Shown here one piece after another: positions 40,400 to 51,368 of a DNA stretch of 64,000 nt. Positions within the stretch are counted from its first letter, which is position 1, and every line of letters starts with the position of its first letter. The notes beneath the pieces were generated by a model. That model saw only the letters and a list, made by a program, of their open reading frames with translations, had not been told where the DNA came from and searched no databases. Position numbers and translations under genes: made by a program. Source of the DNA: Methylotenera sp. (lineage in GTDB: Bacteria; Pseudomonadota; Gammaproteobacteria; Burkholderiales; Methylophilaceae); the NCBI GenBank assembly GCA_013141075.1, contig JABFRQ010000007.1, positions 62,001 to 126,000 on the forward strand, given 5' to 3'.

Positions 40400-43300
40400 T
40401 TAGTTTCTGTCTAGGTCAATGTCGATAGCGAGTGAACGGATTTCTTTCACTAACACGTTAAATGATTCTGGCATGCCAGCATCAATCTTGTGTTCGCCTT
40501 TGACGATATTTTCATATACTTTAGTACGACCAGTGACGTCATCAGACTTCACAGTCAACATTTCTTGTAATGTATATGAAGCACCATAAGCTTCAAGTGC
40601 CCAAACCTCCATCTCACCAAAACGCTGACCGCCGAATTGCGCTTTACCGCCCAATGGTTGTTGTGTAACTAGTGAGTAAGGCCCTGTTGAACGTGCATGC
40701 ATTTTGTCATCAACCAAGTGATGCAATTTCAATACGTGCATGTAACCAACCGTGACAGGACGATCAAACGCATCACCAGTACGGCCATCAAACAAGGTTA
40801 CTTGAGTTTTGCCTGCATGGAATTGTAACTGTTTAGTGCGCGCTGCATCATCAGGGTAAGCTAGATCTAACATCGCTCTAATATCAGATTCTGCTGCGCC
40901 ATCGAACACTGGTGTTGCAAATGGCACACCGTTTGTTAGATTGCGTGCAAGCTCTAATACTTCAACATCTGTAAACGATTTGATATCTTCTTTTTTACCT
41001 GTACTGTCGTTGTAAATTTGCTCAAGGAACTTGCGAATTTCAGCGACTTTAACTTCTTCACGCAACATTTCATCAATACGCAAACCTAAGCCTTTAGCAG
41101 CCCAACCTAAGTGGACTTCTAAAATCTGACCGATGTTCATACGTGAAGGCACGCCTAGTGGGTTCAATACGATGTCCATTGGCGTACCGTCTGCCATGTG
41201 CGGCATATCTTCAATTGGGCAGATTTTTGAAATCACCCCTTTGTTACCATGACGGCCCGCCATCTTATCACCTGGCTGAATACGACGTTTAACGGCTAAA
41301 TACACTTTAACCATTTTTTGTACGCCCGCTGGCAATTCATCGCCCTGCGTCAATTTACGTTTTTTCTCTTCAAACTTGCTGTCAAAGGCAACACGTGCTT
41401 GCGCCAAACTGTCTTTCAATTGCTCTAGTTGACGCGCTGTTTCTTCGTCGCTCAAGCGAATATCAAACCAGTCATAACGACCAACAGATGCTAAATATTC
41501 AGCAGTTAATGTCTCACCTTTTTTCAGTTTGTTCGGGCCACCAGTCGCAGATTTTCCTTCAATCAAGCGGCGAATACGACCGAATGCATCATCCTCAACA
41601 ATACGCATTTGGTCGGCAAGATCCGTTTTGTAATGCGCTAGTTGATCATCAATAATTTGTTGCGCACGTGGATCGCGCTCTAAACCTTCACGAGTAAAAA
41701 CTTGCACATCAATTACCGTACCGCTCATGCCAGATGGCACGCGTAATGAAGTATCTTTAACGTCAGAAGCTTTTTCACCAAAAATTGCACGCAGCAATTT
41801 TTCTTCAGGGGTTAATTGTGTTTCACCTTTTGGCGTCACCTTACCAACCAATACATCACCTGCTTCAACATCAGCGCCAATATAAATAATACCTACTTCA
41901 TCCAAACGACCCAACATGCGCTCGCTTAGGTTTGAAATATCTTGGGTGATTTCTTCAGCACCCAATTTAGTATCACGCGCAACAACGGTTAGCTCTTCAA
42001 TGTGAATCGAAGTGTAACGATCGTCAGACACAACACGCTCAGAGATGAGAATTGAATCTTCGTAGTTATAACCGTTCCAAGGCATAAAGCCTACTAGCAT
42101 GTTTTGACCTAGTGCCAATTCACCCATATCGGTTGAAGCGCCATCGGCAATCACATCGCCACGCGCCAATTGATCGCCTACGCGAACCAATGGACGTTGG
42201 TTAATGTTAGTGTTTTGATTGGATCGTGTATATTTAGTTAAGTTGTAAATATCCACACCTACTTCACCGTCTTTTGCTTCGTCATCGTTTACACGCACAA
42301 CAATACGGGCTGAATCAACGTAATCTACTACACCGCCACGACGCGCTTGTACTGTTGTACCTGAGTCAACTGCCACTGTACGCTCAATACCTGTTCCAAC
42401 CACGGCCTTTTCAGCACGTAAACAAGGCACCGCCTGACGCTGCATGTTTGCACCCATCAATGCGCGGTTCGCATCATCATGCTCTAAGAATGGAATCAAT
42501 GAAGCCGCAACAGAAACAATTTGGCCAGGTGCCACGTCCATGTATTGCACGCGCTCAGGCTGAGTCATCGTAAATTCATTATGATGTCGTGAAGAAATCA
42601 AGTCATCAACAAACATATTTTTCGCATCTAAATCAGTATTCGCTTGCGCAATCATGTACTGACTTTCTTCAATCGCTGATAAGTAGTCAATAGTACTTGA
42701 CACTTTATTTCCCTCAACGCGGCGATACGGTGTTTCTAAGAAGCCGTATTCATTGGTTCTCGCATACAAAGCTAGCGAGTTAATCAAACCAATGTTTGGG
42801 CCTTCTGGCGTTTCAATCGGGCACATACGACCGTAATGGGTTGAGTGAACGTCACGCACTTCAAAACCTGCGCGTTCACGTGTCAAGCCGCCTGGACCCA
42901 ATGCTGAAATACGACGTTTATGCGTAATTTCTGATAATGGATTAGTTTGATCCATAAATTGTGACAATTGGCTTGAACCAAAAAATTCACGAATTGCGCT
43001 AGATACTGGTTTAGCGTTTATTAAGTCATGCGGCATCAAGTTGTCTGACTCAGCTTGGCTCAAACGCTCTTTAACTGCGCGTTCAACACGTACCAAACCT
43101 GTACGAAATTGGTTCTCAGCCAATTCACCCACTGAACGAATACGACGATTACCTAAATGGTCAATATCATCAATTTCACCACGACCATTGCGCAACTCAA
43201 GCAACACACCAATAACAGCAAGAATATCGTCATTTGAAAGGATATAAGCACCTTCTGCACCACGTGGGCCTTTTTCTTCGTAGAACCTACGCATCCAGTT

Positions 43301-44572
43301 TGATTGACGCTCTTCCGCTTTAACAGGGAATGCACGGCGATTAAACTTCATACGGCCTACGCGAGATAAATCGTAGCGATCTTCATTGAAGAACAGGCCT
43401 TGGAACAACGCTTCAACTGAATCTTCAGTTGGCGGCTCACCTGGGCGCATCATGCGATAAATAGCTACGCGTGCACTGTATTGGTCTGGGATTTCATCAA
43501 TGCGTAAAGTTTGTGAAATATAATCACCATGATCTAAATCATTAGAATAAATCGTGCTAATTTGACTGATTTTGGCCTCAACAAGTTTTTCTAACAATGA
43601 TTCTGTAATTTCATCATTAGCATTGGCAACGACTTCGCCAGTTTCAGTATCTACGATATTGTTAGCAATAGCGCGGCCTAGAATAAAGTCTTGTGGCACG
43701 GCAATTTTGCTCACGCCTGCTTTTTCCATTTCACGGATATGCTTAACGGTAATACGTTTATCTTTAGCGACCAACACCTCGCCATCTTTTGCTACGATGT
43801 CAAATTTAGCTACTTCACCGCGTAGGCGATCTGGCACTAATGTAAACTCAACGCCTTTTGCACTGATGTTGAATGTATCAAAATCAAAGAACATGCCGAT
43901 AATTTGCTCAGGCGTATAACCTAATGCTTTAAGCAAAATGGTAACTGGCATTTTACGGCGGCGATCGATACGGAAATATAGGTAGTCTTTAGGGTCAAAC
44001 TCAAAGTCTAACCATGAGCCACGGTAAGGAATAATACGTGCTGAGAACAGCAATTTTCCTGATGAGTGCGTTTTACCGCGATCATGCTCAAAGAACACAC
44101 CTGGGCTACGGTGCAATTGTGAAACAATCACACGCTCAGTGCCGTTAATCACAAACGAGCCATTTTCAGTCATGAGCGGCAATTCACCCATGTACACTTC
44201 TTGCTCTTTCACTTCTTTAACGGTTGGTTTTGAAGCCTCTTTGTCCATAATAGTCAAACGGACTTTTACGCGCAACGGGGCTGCGTAAGTTAGGCCACGC
44301 TGCTGGCACTCTTTCACATCAAACGGCTCTGCGCCAAGTTGATAGCTTACGTAATCTAAACGGGCATTGCCAGAGTGACTTACGATAGGAAAAATAGAGG
44401 CAAAAGTTGATTGCAAACCATCTTCGGTACGTTTATCTGCTGGAATTTCTGCCTGCAAAAATGCCTTGTAAGATTCCAACTGCATTGCTAATAAATATGG
44501 GATTTCTTGCACACTTTCGCGCTTGGCAAAGCTTTTACGAAGGCGTTTTTTTTCGGTAAAGGAATAGCTCAT
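40400..44572 (-). CDS. rpoB: DNA-directed RNA polymerase subunit beta
   Basis: 1390 residues, complete. The rifampicin-binding cluster shows [20 protein letters not shown] followed by [10 protein letters not shown], wild-type at the usual resistance positions. The C-terminal [17 protein letters not shown] clamp region is present. The gene begins 247 bases after rplL, a spacer with an attenuator-like hairpin, as in E. coli where it lowers rpoBC relative to ribosomal protein expression. Confidence 0.99.
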   Translation of the reverse strand: MSYSFTEKKRLRKSFAKRESVQEIPYLLAMQLESYKAFLQAEIPADKRTEDGLQSTFASIFPIVSHSGNARLDYVSYQLGAEPFDVKECQQRGLTYAAPLRVKVRLTIMDKEASKPTVKEVKEQEVYMGELPLMTENGSFVINGTERVIVSQLHRSPGVFFEHDRGKTHSSGKLLFSARIIPYRGSWLDFEFDPKDYLYFRIDRRRKMPVTILLKALGYTPEQIIGMFFDFDTFNISAKGVEFTLVPDRLRGEVAKFDIVAKDGEVLVAKDKRITVKHIREMEKAGVSKIAVPQDFILGRAIANNIVDTETGEVVANANDEITESLLEKLVEAKISQISTIYSNDLDHGDYISQTLRIDEIPDQYSARVAIYRMMRPGEPPTEDSVEALFQGLFFNEDRYDLSRVGRMKFNRRAFPVKAEERQSNWMRRFYEEKGPRGAEGAYILSNDDILAVIGVLLELRNGRGEIDDIDHLGNRRIRSVGELAENQFRTGLVRVERAVKERLSQAESDNLMPHDLINAKPVSSAIREFFGSSQLSQFMDQTNPLSEITHKRRISALGPGGLTRERAGFEVRDVHSTHYGRMCPIETPEGPNIGLINSLALYARTNEYGFLETPYRRVEGNKVSSTIDYLSAIEESQYMIAQANTDLDAKNMFVDDLISSRHHNEFTMTQPERVQYMDVAPGQIVSVAASLIPFLEHDDANRALMGANMQRQAVPCLRAEKAVVGTGIERTVAVDSGTTVQARRGGVVDYVDSARIVVRVNDDEAKDGEVGVDIYNLTKYTRSNQNTNINQRPLVRVGDQLARGDVIADGASTDMGELALGQNMLVGFMPWNGYNYEDSILISERVVSDDRYTSIHIEELTVVARDTKLGAEEITQDISNLSERMLGRLDEVGIIYIGADVEAGDVLVGKVTPKGETQLTPEEKLLRAIFGEKASDVKDTSLRVPSGMSGTVIDVQVFTREGLERDPRAQQIIDDQLAHYKTDLADQMRIVEDDAFGRIRRLIEGKSATGGPNKLKKGETLTAEYLASVGRYDWFDIRLSDEETARQLEQLKDSLAQARVAFDSKFEEKKRKLTQGDELPAGVQKMVKVYLAVKRRIQPGDKMAGRHGNKGVISKICPIEDMPHMADGTPMDIVLNPLGVPSRMNIGQILEVHLGWAAKGLGLRIDEMLREEVKVAEIRKFLEQIYNDSTGKKEDIKSFTDVEVLELARNLTNGVPFATPVFDGAAESDIRAMLDLAYPDDAARTKQLQFHAGKTQVTLFDGRTGDAFDRPVTVGYMHVLKLHHLVDDKMHARSTGPYSLVTQQPLGGKAQFGGQRFGEMEVWALEAYGASYTLQEMLTVKSDDVTGRTKVYENIVKGEHKIDAGMPESFNVLVKEIRSLAIDIDLDRN

Positions 44573-44772
44573 TGCATCTCCTAAGGTTTGAGGGCAGAAA
44601 TTAAAATGCTCAAATTAAATTCTTAATAATCGGCTATAGCCTAATTTAACTTATGGCGCTTTAAAGCACTTTTATTTCTAACTTCATGTTTTAAAAATTA
44701 TTAAAAAATGGAAATTACATTACAACTTTAAATTACATTTTGTTACATTTGTTGCATAGCCATAAACGGCGA

Positions 44773-44796
44773 AGGCTGACGGTTGCCCGTCAGCCT
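44773..44796 (-). promoter_or_regulatory. attenuator or processing hairpin between rplL and rpoB
   Basis: A perfect ten-base stem, minus strand AGGCTGACGG-GCAA-CCGTCAGCCT, 23 bases after the rplL stop. No T-run follows, so full termination is unlikely. By analogy to E. coli the site probably attenuates or is cut by RNase III. The rest of this 247-base spacer is AT-rich without recognised features. Confidence 0.65.
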
Positions 44797-44819
44797 AGAA
44801 CCATCAATTCACGAGTGAA

Positions 44820-45197
44820 TTACTTGATTTCGCCAGTTGCGCCAGCTTCAATCAATTTTTTCAGTGCTGCGTCAGCATCCGCTTTATTTACACCTTCTTT
44901 AACAGCTTTTGGAGCGCCATCAACTAAGTCTTTTGCTTCTTTCAAGCCTAATCCTGTTAATTCACGTACCGCTTTAATCGCGCTCACTTTTTGCTCACCT
45001 GATGTTAAAATCATCACAGTGAACTCTGTTTGTTCAGCAGCCGCTGCTGCTGGAGCACCAGCACCACCACCTGCAGCAACTGCTACTGCAGCTGCTGATA
45101 CACCAAATTTTTCTTCGATTTCTTTAATAAATGCTGTCAAATCTAAAACTGACATGCTACCTACTGCATCTAAAATATCTGCATTTGAAATTGCCAT
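44820..45197 (-). CDS. rplL: 50S ribosomal protein L7/L12
   Basis: 125 residues; dimers on L10 form the stalk that recruits translation GTPases. N-terminal dimer domain ([20 protein letters not shown]), Ala/Gly hinge ([19 protein letters not shown]) and the C-terminal domain with [14 protein letters not shown] that binds EF-Tu and EF-G. Lies 51 bases after rplJ. Confidence 0.98.
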   Translation of the reverse strand: MAISNADILDAVGSMSVLDLTAFIKEIEEKFGVSAAAVAVAAGGGAGAPAAAAAEQTEFTVMILTSGEQKVSAIKAVRELTGLGLKEAKDLVDGAPKAVKEGVNKADADAALKKLIEAGATGEIK

Positions 45198-45248
45198 TTT
45201 GAATGTTCCTTAAAATTAAACTTTAAAAATAATTGTAGTTGATGAAGC

Positions 45249-45740
45249 TTAAGCAGCTTCTTTAGCATCACGAATTGCCGCCATCGCACGCGCGAATTTG
45301 GTTGGCACTTCGTTTAGCGTACGTGCAAATTTAGCCAGCAATTCTTCACGACCCAATGTGGAAGCTAGCGCTTGAACGCCCGCAACATCCATGAGTTGAT
45401 TTGGAATTGCACCTGCCGTAATGACGAATTTCGGATTTGTTTTAGCGAAATTATTCATTACTTTTGCCGCTGCTACTGGGTCTGTTGAAATACCAAACAC
45501 CAACGGGCCTATCATGCTGTCAGCCAAAGCTGCAAATGGCGAACCATCAACCGCACGGCGTACCAATGTATTTTTCAATACACGTAGGTAAACACCTGCA
45601 TTACGTGCTTCTGCGCGCAATACGGTCATGTCAGCCACGCCCATACCACGATACTCAGCAAGCACAATCGCTTGCGCTTCTGCAACTTGCGCGCTAACTT
45701 CAGCAACTACTGCTTTTTTCTCTGTAAGATTTAGACTCAA
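45249..45740 (-). CDS. rplJ: 50S ribosomal protein L10
   Basis: 163 residues, base of the L7/L12 stalk and autogenous regulator of rplJL in proteobacteria. The only suitable start is TTG at 45740, giving [16 protein letters not shown], preceded by GGAAGGAG at six-base spacing. The start is therefore non-ATG in a highly expressed gene, which may lower initiation. A long leader precedes it (45741-46075). Confidence 0.97.
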   Translation of the reverse strand: MSLNLTEKKAVVAEVSAQVAEAQAIVLAEYRGMGVADMTVLRAEARNAGVYLRVLKNTLVRRAVDGSPFAALADSMIGPLVFGISTDPVAAAKVMNNFAKTNPKFVITAGAIPNQLMDVAGVQALASTLGREELLAKFARTLNEVPTKFARAMAAIRDAKEAA

Positions 45741-46075
45741 AGTCTTCTCCTTCCGTTAAAATCTCCGTTTTAACAATTAAAGTGATTGTTAAAACAGAAT
45801 CTGCTTTTAGCGCCATATACTTAAACTAAGCACAAACACTAAAAACCATTTTACGGCGACCATTCACTAGGAGATATTTTTCTTAGTTTAGGGATACACC
45901 ATCTGCGTAGGATTTAGCAAATTTAAGACAGAGGTTGAGGGAAATTACGCCTCTTCACCCATCTTAAAACCACCGTCATTAAGCCTTTTCAAGCACCTAC
46001 GGTCTTTGATAACCTCACTGTTATTGATGCCTGGATTTAATTCCAAAATAACAACGAGCCCAAAGCCCTTTGTGG
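45741..46075 (-). promoter_or_regulatory. rplJ leader (putative L10-binding leader)
   Basis: This 383-base rplA-rplJ gap has no gene. Immediately upstream of the rplJ ribosome binding site is a perfect 11-base stem, GTTTTAACAAT (45767-45777) with ATTGTTAAAAC (45785-45795). By analogy to other proteobacteria the leader should bind L10-(L12)4 and repress translation of rplJ; the kink-turn of that fold was not identified by eye. No convincing internal promoter was found. Confidence 0.55.
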
Positions 46076-46095
46076 CTAAGCCTAGAGAGGCTTAG
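46076..46095 (-). terminator. hairpin after rplA, partial terminator
   Basis: CTAAGCCT-AGAG-AGGCTTAG stem-loop, 28 bases after the rplA stop. It lacks a T-run, so it probably processes or partly attenuates between rplKA and rplJL. Confidence 0.45.
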
Positions 46096-46123
46096 TCATC
46101 ATTCTTTATAAACAACTCTTGTA

Positions 46124-46810
46124 TTAAGCTACAAGAGTTGCTTGATCAACACGTACACCAGCACCCATGGTGCTAGAGACTGATAATTTTTTAAGGTAAA
46201 CACCTTTAGTTGAAGCTGGTTTTGCTTTATTTAAAGCATCGACTAGCGCGACTAAATTGCCTTGCAATTGCTCAATCGTGAAAGATGCACGGCCGATTGT
46301 GCAGTGCACAATACCGCCTTTATCTGTACGATATTGCACTTGACCAGCTTTAGCATTTTTAACAGCAGTAGCAGCATCTGGCGTTACAGTACCTACTTTC
46401 GGGTTTGGCATTAAGCCACGTGGGCCTAAAATTTGACCTAAAGCGCCCACGATACGCATAGCATCTGGGGTAGCAATTACGATGTCAAAATCCATCACGC
46501 CAGCTTTAACTTGTTCTGCTAAGTCTTCAAAACCAACAATATCAGCACCAGCCGCTTTAGCCGCTTCAGCTTGAGCACCTTGCGCAAACACGGCAACACG
46601 TGTTGTTTTACCAGTACCGTTAGGTAACACCAAAGCACCACGTACTAATTGATCTGATTTACGTGCATCAATACCAAGGTTGATTACAGCATCAACAGAT
46701 TCGTTGAATTTTGCTTTTGCATTATCTTTAACTAAAGTTAAGCCTTCAACCACTTCGTACATTTTATTACGGTCTACTTTTGCGCGTAGTGCGTCAATTC
46801 TTTTAGCCAT
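46124..46810 (-). CDS. rplA: 50S ribosomal protein L1
   Basis: 228 residues from [17 protein letters not shown] at 46810; the longer open frame to 46903 overlaps rplK and is rejected. L1 forms the mobile stalk at the E site and, in E. coli, represses rplKA translation. [17 protein letters not shown]-type sequence ([18 protein letters not shown]) is present. One base separates it from rplK. Confidence 0.98.
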   Translation of the reverse strand: MAKRIDALRAKVDRNKMYEVVEGLTLVKDNAKAKFNESVDAVINLGIDARKSDQLVRGALVLPNGTGKTTRVAVFAQGAQAEAAKAAGADIVGFEDLAEQVKAGVMDFDIVIATPDAMRIVGALGQILGPRGLMPNPKVGTVTPDAATAVKNAKAGQVQYRTDKGGIVHCTIGRASFTIEQLQGNLVALVDALNKAKPASTKGVYLKKLSVSSTMGAGVRVDQATLVA

Positions 46811-46811
46811 G

Positions 46812-47243
46812 TTATACACCCTCCACTTCAATACCCATGCTGCGTGCGCTACCAGCAATGGTACGTACCGCTGCATCCATATCTGCTGCAGATAGATCAG
46901 CACGCTTAGTATTCACAATCTCTTCAGCTTGTGCGCGTGTGATTTTACCTACTTTATCAGTATGAGGACGTGGTGAACCTTTAGTGATACCCGCTGCTTT
47001 TTTAATTAAAATAGTTGCTGGTGGAGATTTCATCACAAATGTGAAGCTCTTATCAGCAAACGCAGTAATCACTACTGGAATTGGCAAGCCTGGCTCTACG
47101 CCTTGGGTTGCAGCGTTAAACGCTTTACAAAATTCCATAATATTTAAGCCGCGCTGACCTAATGCTGGACCGACGGGCGGGCTTGGGTTGGCTTTACCTG
47201 CAGGAATCTGCAGCTTAATATAGCCAATGACTTTCTTTGCCAT
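46812..47243 (-). CDS. rplK: 50S ribosomal protein L11
   Basis: 143 residues with the Pro-rich N-terminal helix [20 protein letters not shown] and the C-terminal rRNA-binding domain. L11 is needed for RelA activation and release-factor work. It follows nusG by 79 bases. Confidence 0.98.
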   Translation of the reverse strand: MAKKVIGYIKLQIPAGKANPSPPVGPALGQRGLNIMEFCKAFNAATQGVEPGLPIPVVITAFADKSFTFVMKSPPATILIKKAAGITKGSPRPHTDKVGKITRAQAEEIVNTKRADLSAADMDAAVRTIAGSARSMGIEVEGV

Positions 47244-47322
47244 GGTATAACTCCTAAAGTGGGTACTAGCGCTAAATTTTAATTAGCTCCCCGTTAAATA
47301 AAACTACTAAAAAAATTCTTTT

Positions 47323-47859
47323 CTAAACTTCTTTTTCGACTTGTCCGAACTCCAACTCTACTGGTGTAGAGCGACCAAAAATTACCACGGCTACACGTAA
47401 CTTACTCTTCTCATAGTTAATATCTTCAACATTTCCAGAAAAGTCTTTGAACGGGCCATCAACAATACGCACAGACTCGCCTTTTTCAAAGGTAAGCTTT
47501 TGCGTTGGATTACTTTTACTTTCATCGATACGCTGCAGAATAATATCTACTTCTTTATCTTTAATCGGCGTAGGTCTTTGTGCGCTACCGCCAATAAATG
47601 CTGTGACGCGCGGCGTGCTTTTTACTAAGTGCCAACTTTCGTCCGTCATCGCCATTTGTACCAAAACGTAGCCTGGGTACAGTTTACGTTCTGAAATTTT
47701 CTTTTGGCCAGCCTTCATTTCAATTACTTCTTCAATTGGTACTAAAATTTGACCAAATTGCTCTTGAAGGCCATTACGAACAATGCGCTCTTCCAAACCT
47801 TTTTGCACAGATTTTTCAAAGCCTGAAAAGGCCTGTACCGCATACCATTTCATGCTCAT
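47323..47859 (-). CDS. nusG: transcription termination/antitermination protein NusG
   Basis: 178 residues from [19 protein letters not shown] at 47859. The NGN domain (to about 120) binds RNA polymerase and the KOW domain ([19 protein letters not shown]) binds Rho or S10. Its ATG shares a base with the secE stop (TAATG). A second ATG six bases on (MKWYA) is also possible. Confidence 0.97.
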   Translation of the reverse strand: MSMKWYAVQAFSGFEKSVQKGLEERIVRNGLQEQFGQILVPIEEVIEMKAGQKKISERKLYPGYVLVQMAMTDESWHLVKSTPRVTAFIGGSAQRPTPIKDKEVDIILQRIDESKSNPTQKLTFEKGESVRIVDGPFKDFSGNVEDINYEKSKLRVAVVIFGRSTPVELEFGQVEKEV

Positions 47860-48206
47860 TATGCGCCCCGTCCCATTAACCACTGCACCATATAAGCGAA
47901 TCCAATATCTACAACAGCCAAAAATGCTGCCATTACAACAACGAGCACAAATACTACCAATGTCGTTTGTACTGTTTCTTTACGTGTTGGCCATACCACT
48001 TTACGCGCTTCAGAAACTGACTCACCAACAAAACTCAGCGACTGCTGACCAATTGGAGTGGTCCAAAGTACCGCAATACTAGCCCCTAAACCAGCAAGCA
48101 CTGCGAGGATGCGCAACACGGTCGGCTTATCTGCCAACAGGTAAAACCCTGCTAATCCTGCAATAAGTAGCAAAAGTGCTACCAACAACTTAATTTTGTT
48201 GACCAT
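47859..48206 (-). CDS. secE: protein translocase subunit SecE
   Basis: 115 residues, three membrane segments as in the E. coli-type protein. The conserved amphipathic and third segment read [20 protein letters not shown] and then a hydrophobic stretch. SecE clamps SecY (20807-22129). It is coupled to nusG and lies 93 bases after tRNA-Trp. Confidence 0.97.
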   Translation of the reverse strand: MVNKIKLLVALLLLIAGLAGFYLLADKPTVLRILAVLAGLGASIAVLWTTPIGQQSLSFVGESVSEARKVVWPTRKETVQTTLVVFVLVVVMAAFLAVVDIGFAYMVQWLMGRGA

Positions 48207-48299
48207 AATTTACTTAAATAAGTATTACTTAATAGTGACTAAAAATTTCTATTCGATTGATACGTCGTACATCTAACGCAAAAATCTTTACTAAAAACT

Positions 48300-48375
48300 T
48301 GGCAGGCCAAGAGGGTTTCGAACCCCCAACCCTCGGTTTTGGAGACCGATACTCTACCAGTTGAGCTATTGGCCT
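48300..48375 (-). tRNA. tRNA-Trp (CCA anticodon)
   Basis: A 76-base cloverleaf, 5' AGGCCAATAGCTCAACTGG, anticodon CCA, T-arm GGGTTCGAAACCC, encoded 3' CCA. It lies between tuf and secE, the common proteobacterial position. Confidence 0.97.
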
Positions 48376-48422
48376 GTCGTTTACAACTTAAAACTATTAC
48401 AAATACTAACGCTAAAACACGA

Positions 48423-48451
48423 CAAGCTACGCCAATTACTAGCGTAGCTTG
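48423..48451 (-). other. intergenic hairpin between tuf and tRNA-Trp
   Basis: Perfect ten-base arms CAAGCTACGC and GCGTAGCTTG with a nine-base loop, 17 bases after the tuf stop. No proper T-run follows on the minus strand, so it is a 3' stem that may stabilise the tuf mRNA or guide RNase cutting before tRNA-Trp; partial termination is possible. Confidence 0.5.
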
Positions 48452-48467
48452 AATTTAAAATCAAATT

Positions 48468-49658
48468 TTATTCAATAATTTTAGCCACAACCCCAGCACC
48501 TACAGTACGACCACCTTCACGAATCGCGAAGCGTAGGCCATCTTCCATCGCAATTGGTGCAATGAGTGTAACTGTGATTGATACGTTATCACCTGGCATC
48601 ACCATTTCTGTGCCTGCTGGCAATTCTACTGCGCCAGTAACGTCCGTAGTACGGAAGTAGAACTGTGGGCGGTAACCTTGGAAGAATGGTGTGTGACGAC
48701 CGCCTTCATCTTTACCTAGTACATAGATTTCTGCTGTGAATTTTGTGTGTGGTTTAATTGAACCAGCTTTTGCTAGCACTTGACCACGCTCTACGTCTTC
48801 ACGCTTTGTACCACGTAACAATACACCAACGTTATCACCAGCCATACCTTGGTCTAGTAATTTACGGAACATTTCCACACCAGTACAGATAGTTTTAACG
48901 GTTGGTTTGATACCAACAATTTCAATTTCTTCACCTACTTTTACAATGCCGCGTTCAATACGGCCCGTTACTACGGTGCCGCGGCCTGAGATAGAGAATA
49001 CGTCTTCTACTGGCATTAGGAAAGTACCGTCAATGGCACGTTCTGGCATTGGAATGTAAGTGTCTAGCGCTTCTGCTAGCTTTAGAATGGCTGGTTCGCC
49101 GTATTCTGATTGGTCACCTTCTAGGGCTAATTTAGCAGAACCAATAATCACTGGTGTATCGTCACCTGGGAAGTCGTATTTGCTTAGCAGTTCACGGATT
49201 TCCATTTCAACGAGTTCTAGTAGCTCTTTGTCGTCTACCATATCGGCTTTGTTCATGAATACAACGATGTATGGTACGCCTACTTGGCGGGCTAACAAGA
49301 TGTGTTCACGCGTTTGTGGCATAGGGCCATCAGCAGCTGAACATACTAGGATTGCGCCGTCCATTTGGGCTGCGCCTGTAATCATGTTTTTTACATAGTC
49401 GGCATGGCCTGGGCAGTCTACGTGGGCGTAGTGACGGTTGGCTGTTTCATATTCAACGTGGGCTGTGTTAATGGTAATGCCGCGTGCTTTTTCTTCTGGT
49501 GCCGCGTCAATTTGGTCGTATGCTTTAGCTTCACCACCAAATTTCTTTGAAAGAATTGTGGTAATCGCTGCTGTTAGGGTTGTTTTTCCGTGGTCTACGT
49601 GGCCAATCGTGCCTACGTTGACGTGCGGTTTGGTACGTTCGAATTTACCTTTTGCCAT
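48468..49658 (-). CDS. tuf: elongation factor Tu, copy downstream of the tRNA cluster
   Basis: 396 residues, identical in protein to the copy at 31583-32773, including the G1, DCPGH and NKAD motifs. Corresponding differing bases are 48804, 48975, 49080 and 49134. It is preceded by four tRNA genes and followed by tRNA-Trp, the tufB-type arrangement, so it is probably expressed with the tRNAs. Flanking sequences outside the coding region do not match the other copy, which shows that similarity stops at the gene ends. Confidence 0.98.
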   Translation of the reverse strand: MAKGKFERTKPHVNVGTIGHVDHGKTTLTAAITTILSKKFGGEAKAYDQIDAAPEEKARGITINTAHVEYETANRHYAHVDCPGHADYVKNMITGAAQMDGAILVCSAADGPMPQTREHILLARQVGVPYIVVFMNKADMVDDKELLELVEMEIRELLSKYDFPGDDTPVIIGSAKLALEGDQSEYGEPAILKLAEALDTYIPMPERAIDGTFLMPVEDVFSISGRGTVVTGRIERGIVKVGEEIEIVGIKPTVKTICTGVEMFRKLLDQGMAGDNVGVLLRGTKREDVERGQVLAKAGSIKPHTKFTAEIYVLGKDEGGRHTPFFQGYRPQFYFRTTDVTGAVELPAGTEMVMPGDNVSITVTLIAPIAMEDGLRFAIREGGRTVGAGVVAKIIE

Positions 49659-49691
49659 TGCATTATTCCTTTACAAAATTTTATTAACTAT

Positions 49692-49717
49692 AAGTTTTAT
49701 TGAAATTAATAAAACTT
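49692..49717 (-). other. AT-rich hairpin in the tuf leader
   Basis: Ten-base perfect arms AAGTTTTATT (49692-49701) and AATAAAACTT (49708-49717) between tRNA-Thr(GGT) and tuf. It could mark the processing point that separates tRNAs from mRNA. Confidence 0.45.
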
Positions 49718-49764
49718 GTACAAATTTAAGTGCTACTACCTAAAACAAATTTTTTTACAAGTCG

Positions 49765-49839
<75 letters not shown>

Positions 49840-49876
49840 GCTTAATTATTAAAACACGCCATTGCAACCTCAAGCT

Positions 49877-49952
49877 TGGAGCGGGCGACGAGGCTCGAAC
49901 TCGCGACATTCAGTTTGGAAAACTGAAACTCTACCAACTGAGCTACACCCGC
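49877..49952 (-). tRNA. tRNA-Gly (TCC anticodon)
   Basis: 76 bases, 5' GCGGGTGTAGCTCAGTTGG, anticodon TCC, encoded CCA. Third in the cluster. Confidence 0.97.
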
Positions 49953-50045
49953 GTATTACTTATCTACTCTATCGCTATCTAAACCATCGCCTACAGGCGC
50001 TAACCATTTCTACTGCTTTTACAAAATCGCTATTATTAAAACTAT

Positions 50046-50129
50046 TGGTGGAGGGGGAAGGATTCGAACCTTCGTACTCGAAAGAACGGATTTACAGTCC
50101 GTCGCCTTTAACCACTCGGCCACCCCTCC
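50046..50129 (-). tRNA. tRNA-Tyr (GTA anticodon)
   Basis: 84 bases with a long variable arm, 5' GGAGGGGTGGCCGAGTGG, anticodon GTA, encoded CCA. Second in the cluster. Confidence 0.97.
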
Positions 50130-50201
50130 AAACCGAACCCGCGATTATGCTGAAAATTTGACTGGCTGTCAAATGTATAAAAGGGTAAATGTTTCAGAAT
50201 T

Positions 50202-50277
50202 TGGTGCCGGATGTCGGAATCGAACTGACGACCTTCGCATTACAAGTGCGCTGCTCTACCAACTGAGCTAATCCGGC
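50202..50277 (-). tRNA. tRNA-Thr (TGT anticodon)
   Basis: 76 bases, 5' GCCGGATTAGCTCAGTTGG, anticodon TGT, encoded CCA. First tRNA of the Thr-Tyr-Gly-Thr-tuf cluster, the same order as in E. coli. Confidence 0.97.
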
Positions 50278-50294
50278 GTTTATTTGAGTTGCGT

Positions 50295-50322
50295 ATTATA
50301 CTGATATTTTAAAAAAAGGTAA
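50295..50322 (-). promoter_or_regulatory. promoter of the tRNA-tuf cluster
   Basis: Minus strand TTACCT (50317-50322), 16 bases, and TATAAT (50295-50300), 18 bases before tRNA-Thr(TGT). The perfect -10 at the expected distance is the main support. Confidence 0.65.
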
Positions 50323-50323
50323 G

Positions 50324-50749
50324 CTACTTTACGATAGTTAATGTAGGTTTTTTATTATTTGTTGGTTTTACTGCTTCAGCAACGTCTTTAGACTCAGTTT
50401 CTTTACCGTCTTTTACTGATGCTGCGATTGGAGGCGTGCCAACTTCAAAGAACATACCTTGACCATTTTCACGCGCAAAAATACCTTTTACCGCATACAT
50501 AGGTACATATAGGTTCTGTGAAACGCCACCAAAACGAGCAGAAAATGTAATCGCTTCGTTCTCAATCTGTAAATCTTTGGTGGCGCCATAATTTAAATTA
50601 AGCACAATTTCGCCATCTTTCACATAAGCCATTGGTACGCGCGTTTGGCTATCTACCGCAACCAGCAAATGTGGTGTGCAGTCATTATCTACGCACCATT
50701 CGTGAATGGCGCGCACCATATAGGGCTTAGTTGAGGTAAATTCCGCCAT
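50324..50749 (-). CDS. sspB: stringent starvation protein B (ClpXP specificity factor)
   Basis: 141 residues. SspB delivers ssrA-tagged peptides to ClpXP. The substrate-binding domain (to about 110) includes KPYMVRAIHEWCVDNDCTPH and FGGVSQNLYVPM; a flexible tail ends in the ClpX-binding-like KKPTLTIVK. It follows sspA by 17 bases. The promoter of the tRNA cluster abuts its stop codon. Confidence 0.95.
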   Translation of the reverse strand: MAEFTSTKPYMVRAIHEWCVDNDCTPHLLVAVDSQTRVPMAYVKDGEIVLNLNYGATKDLQIENEAITFSARFGGVSQNLYVPMYAVKGIFARENGQGMFFEVGTPPIAASVKDGKETESKDVAEAVKPTNNKKPTLTIVK

Positions 50750-50766
50750 TTAGCTTCTACTTAAAA

Positions 50767-51366
50767 CTACTTACGCATTACTTTTTCTGATGGTGTCATA
50801 GCTTCTGCATATAACGGTCTTGAGAATAAACGCTCAGCATATTTCAAGATTGGCGCAGCTTGGTTTTGCAACACAATGCCGTAGTGATCTAAACGCCATA
50901 ATAGCGGCGTTACTGCTACGTCCAACATTGAATAATCATCGCCTAGCAAATAATTCTGCTTGCCAAAAATTGGTACTAATTGCGTTAAATTATCGCGAAT
51001 CGTCATGCGAGCTTTATCCGCTTTTTCATCATCGCCTGATTCAATATCTTTAATGTGATCAAACAACTCTTTTTCAAAATTGTATAAAAACAATCTTGCA
51101 CGAGCACGCATGACAGGGTCTGGCGGCATCAATTGTGGATGCGGGAAGCGCTCATCAATGTATTCATTGATAATATTCGCTTCAGACAACACTAAATCGC
51201 GCTCAACCAACACTGGTACTTGGTTGTATGGGTTAATTACCGCCAAATCTTCTGGCTTATTTGCAAGATCAACATCAATGACTTGAAAGTCCATGCCTTT
51301 TTCAAATAAAACAATGCGGCAACGGTGGCTATAGGGATCTGTCGTCCCTGAGTATAAAGTCATCAT
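50767..51366 (-). CDS. sspA: stringent starvation protein A (GST-fold)
   Basis: 199 residues with a glutathione S-transferase fold: MMTLYSGTTDPYSHRCRIVL and NQVPVLVERDLVLSEANII. SspA binds sigma70 RNA polymerase and influences stationary-phase transcription. The ATG at 51366 begins two bases after the petC stop; an upstream in-frame ATG at 51387 lies inside petC and places the AAGGA site within the frame, so 51366 is preferred. Confidence 0.93.
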   Translation of the reverse strand: MMTLYSGTTDPYSHRCRIVLFEKGMDFQVIDVDLANKPEDLAVINPYNQVPVLVERDLVLSEANIINEYIDERFPHPQLMPPDPVMRARARLFLYNFEKELFDHIKDIESGDDEKADKARMTIRDNLTQLVPIFGKQNYLLGDDYSMLDVAVTPLLWRLDHYGIVLQNQAAPILKYAERLFSRPLYAEAMTPSEKVMRK

Positions 51367-51368
51367 AA

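Noticed and set aside
40400-44572. Rifampicin-resistance change in rpoB, and streptomycin-resistance change in rpsL
   Set aside because: The usual positions read as wild-type in both proteins.
45741-46123. Small unlisted gene in the rplA-rplJ gap
   Set aside because: No open frame with a plausible ribosome binding site; the region is better explained as a leader.
46811-46903. N-terminal extension of rplA into rplK
   Set aside because: Overlaps rplK coding sequence, while [15 protein letters not shown] is the normal L1 start.
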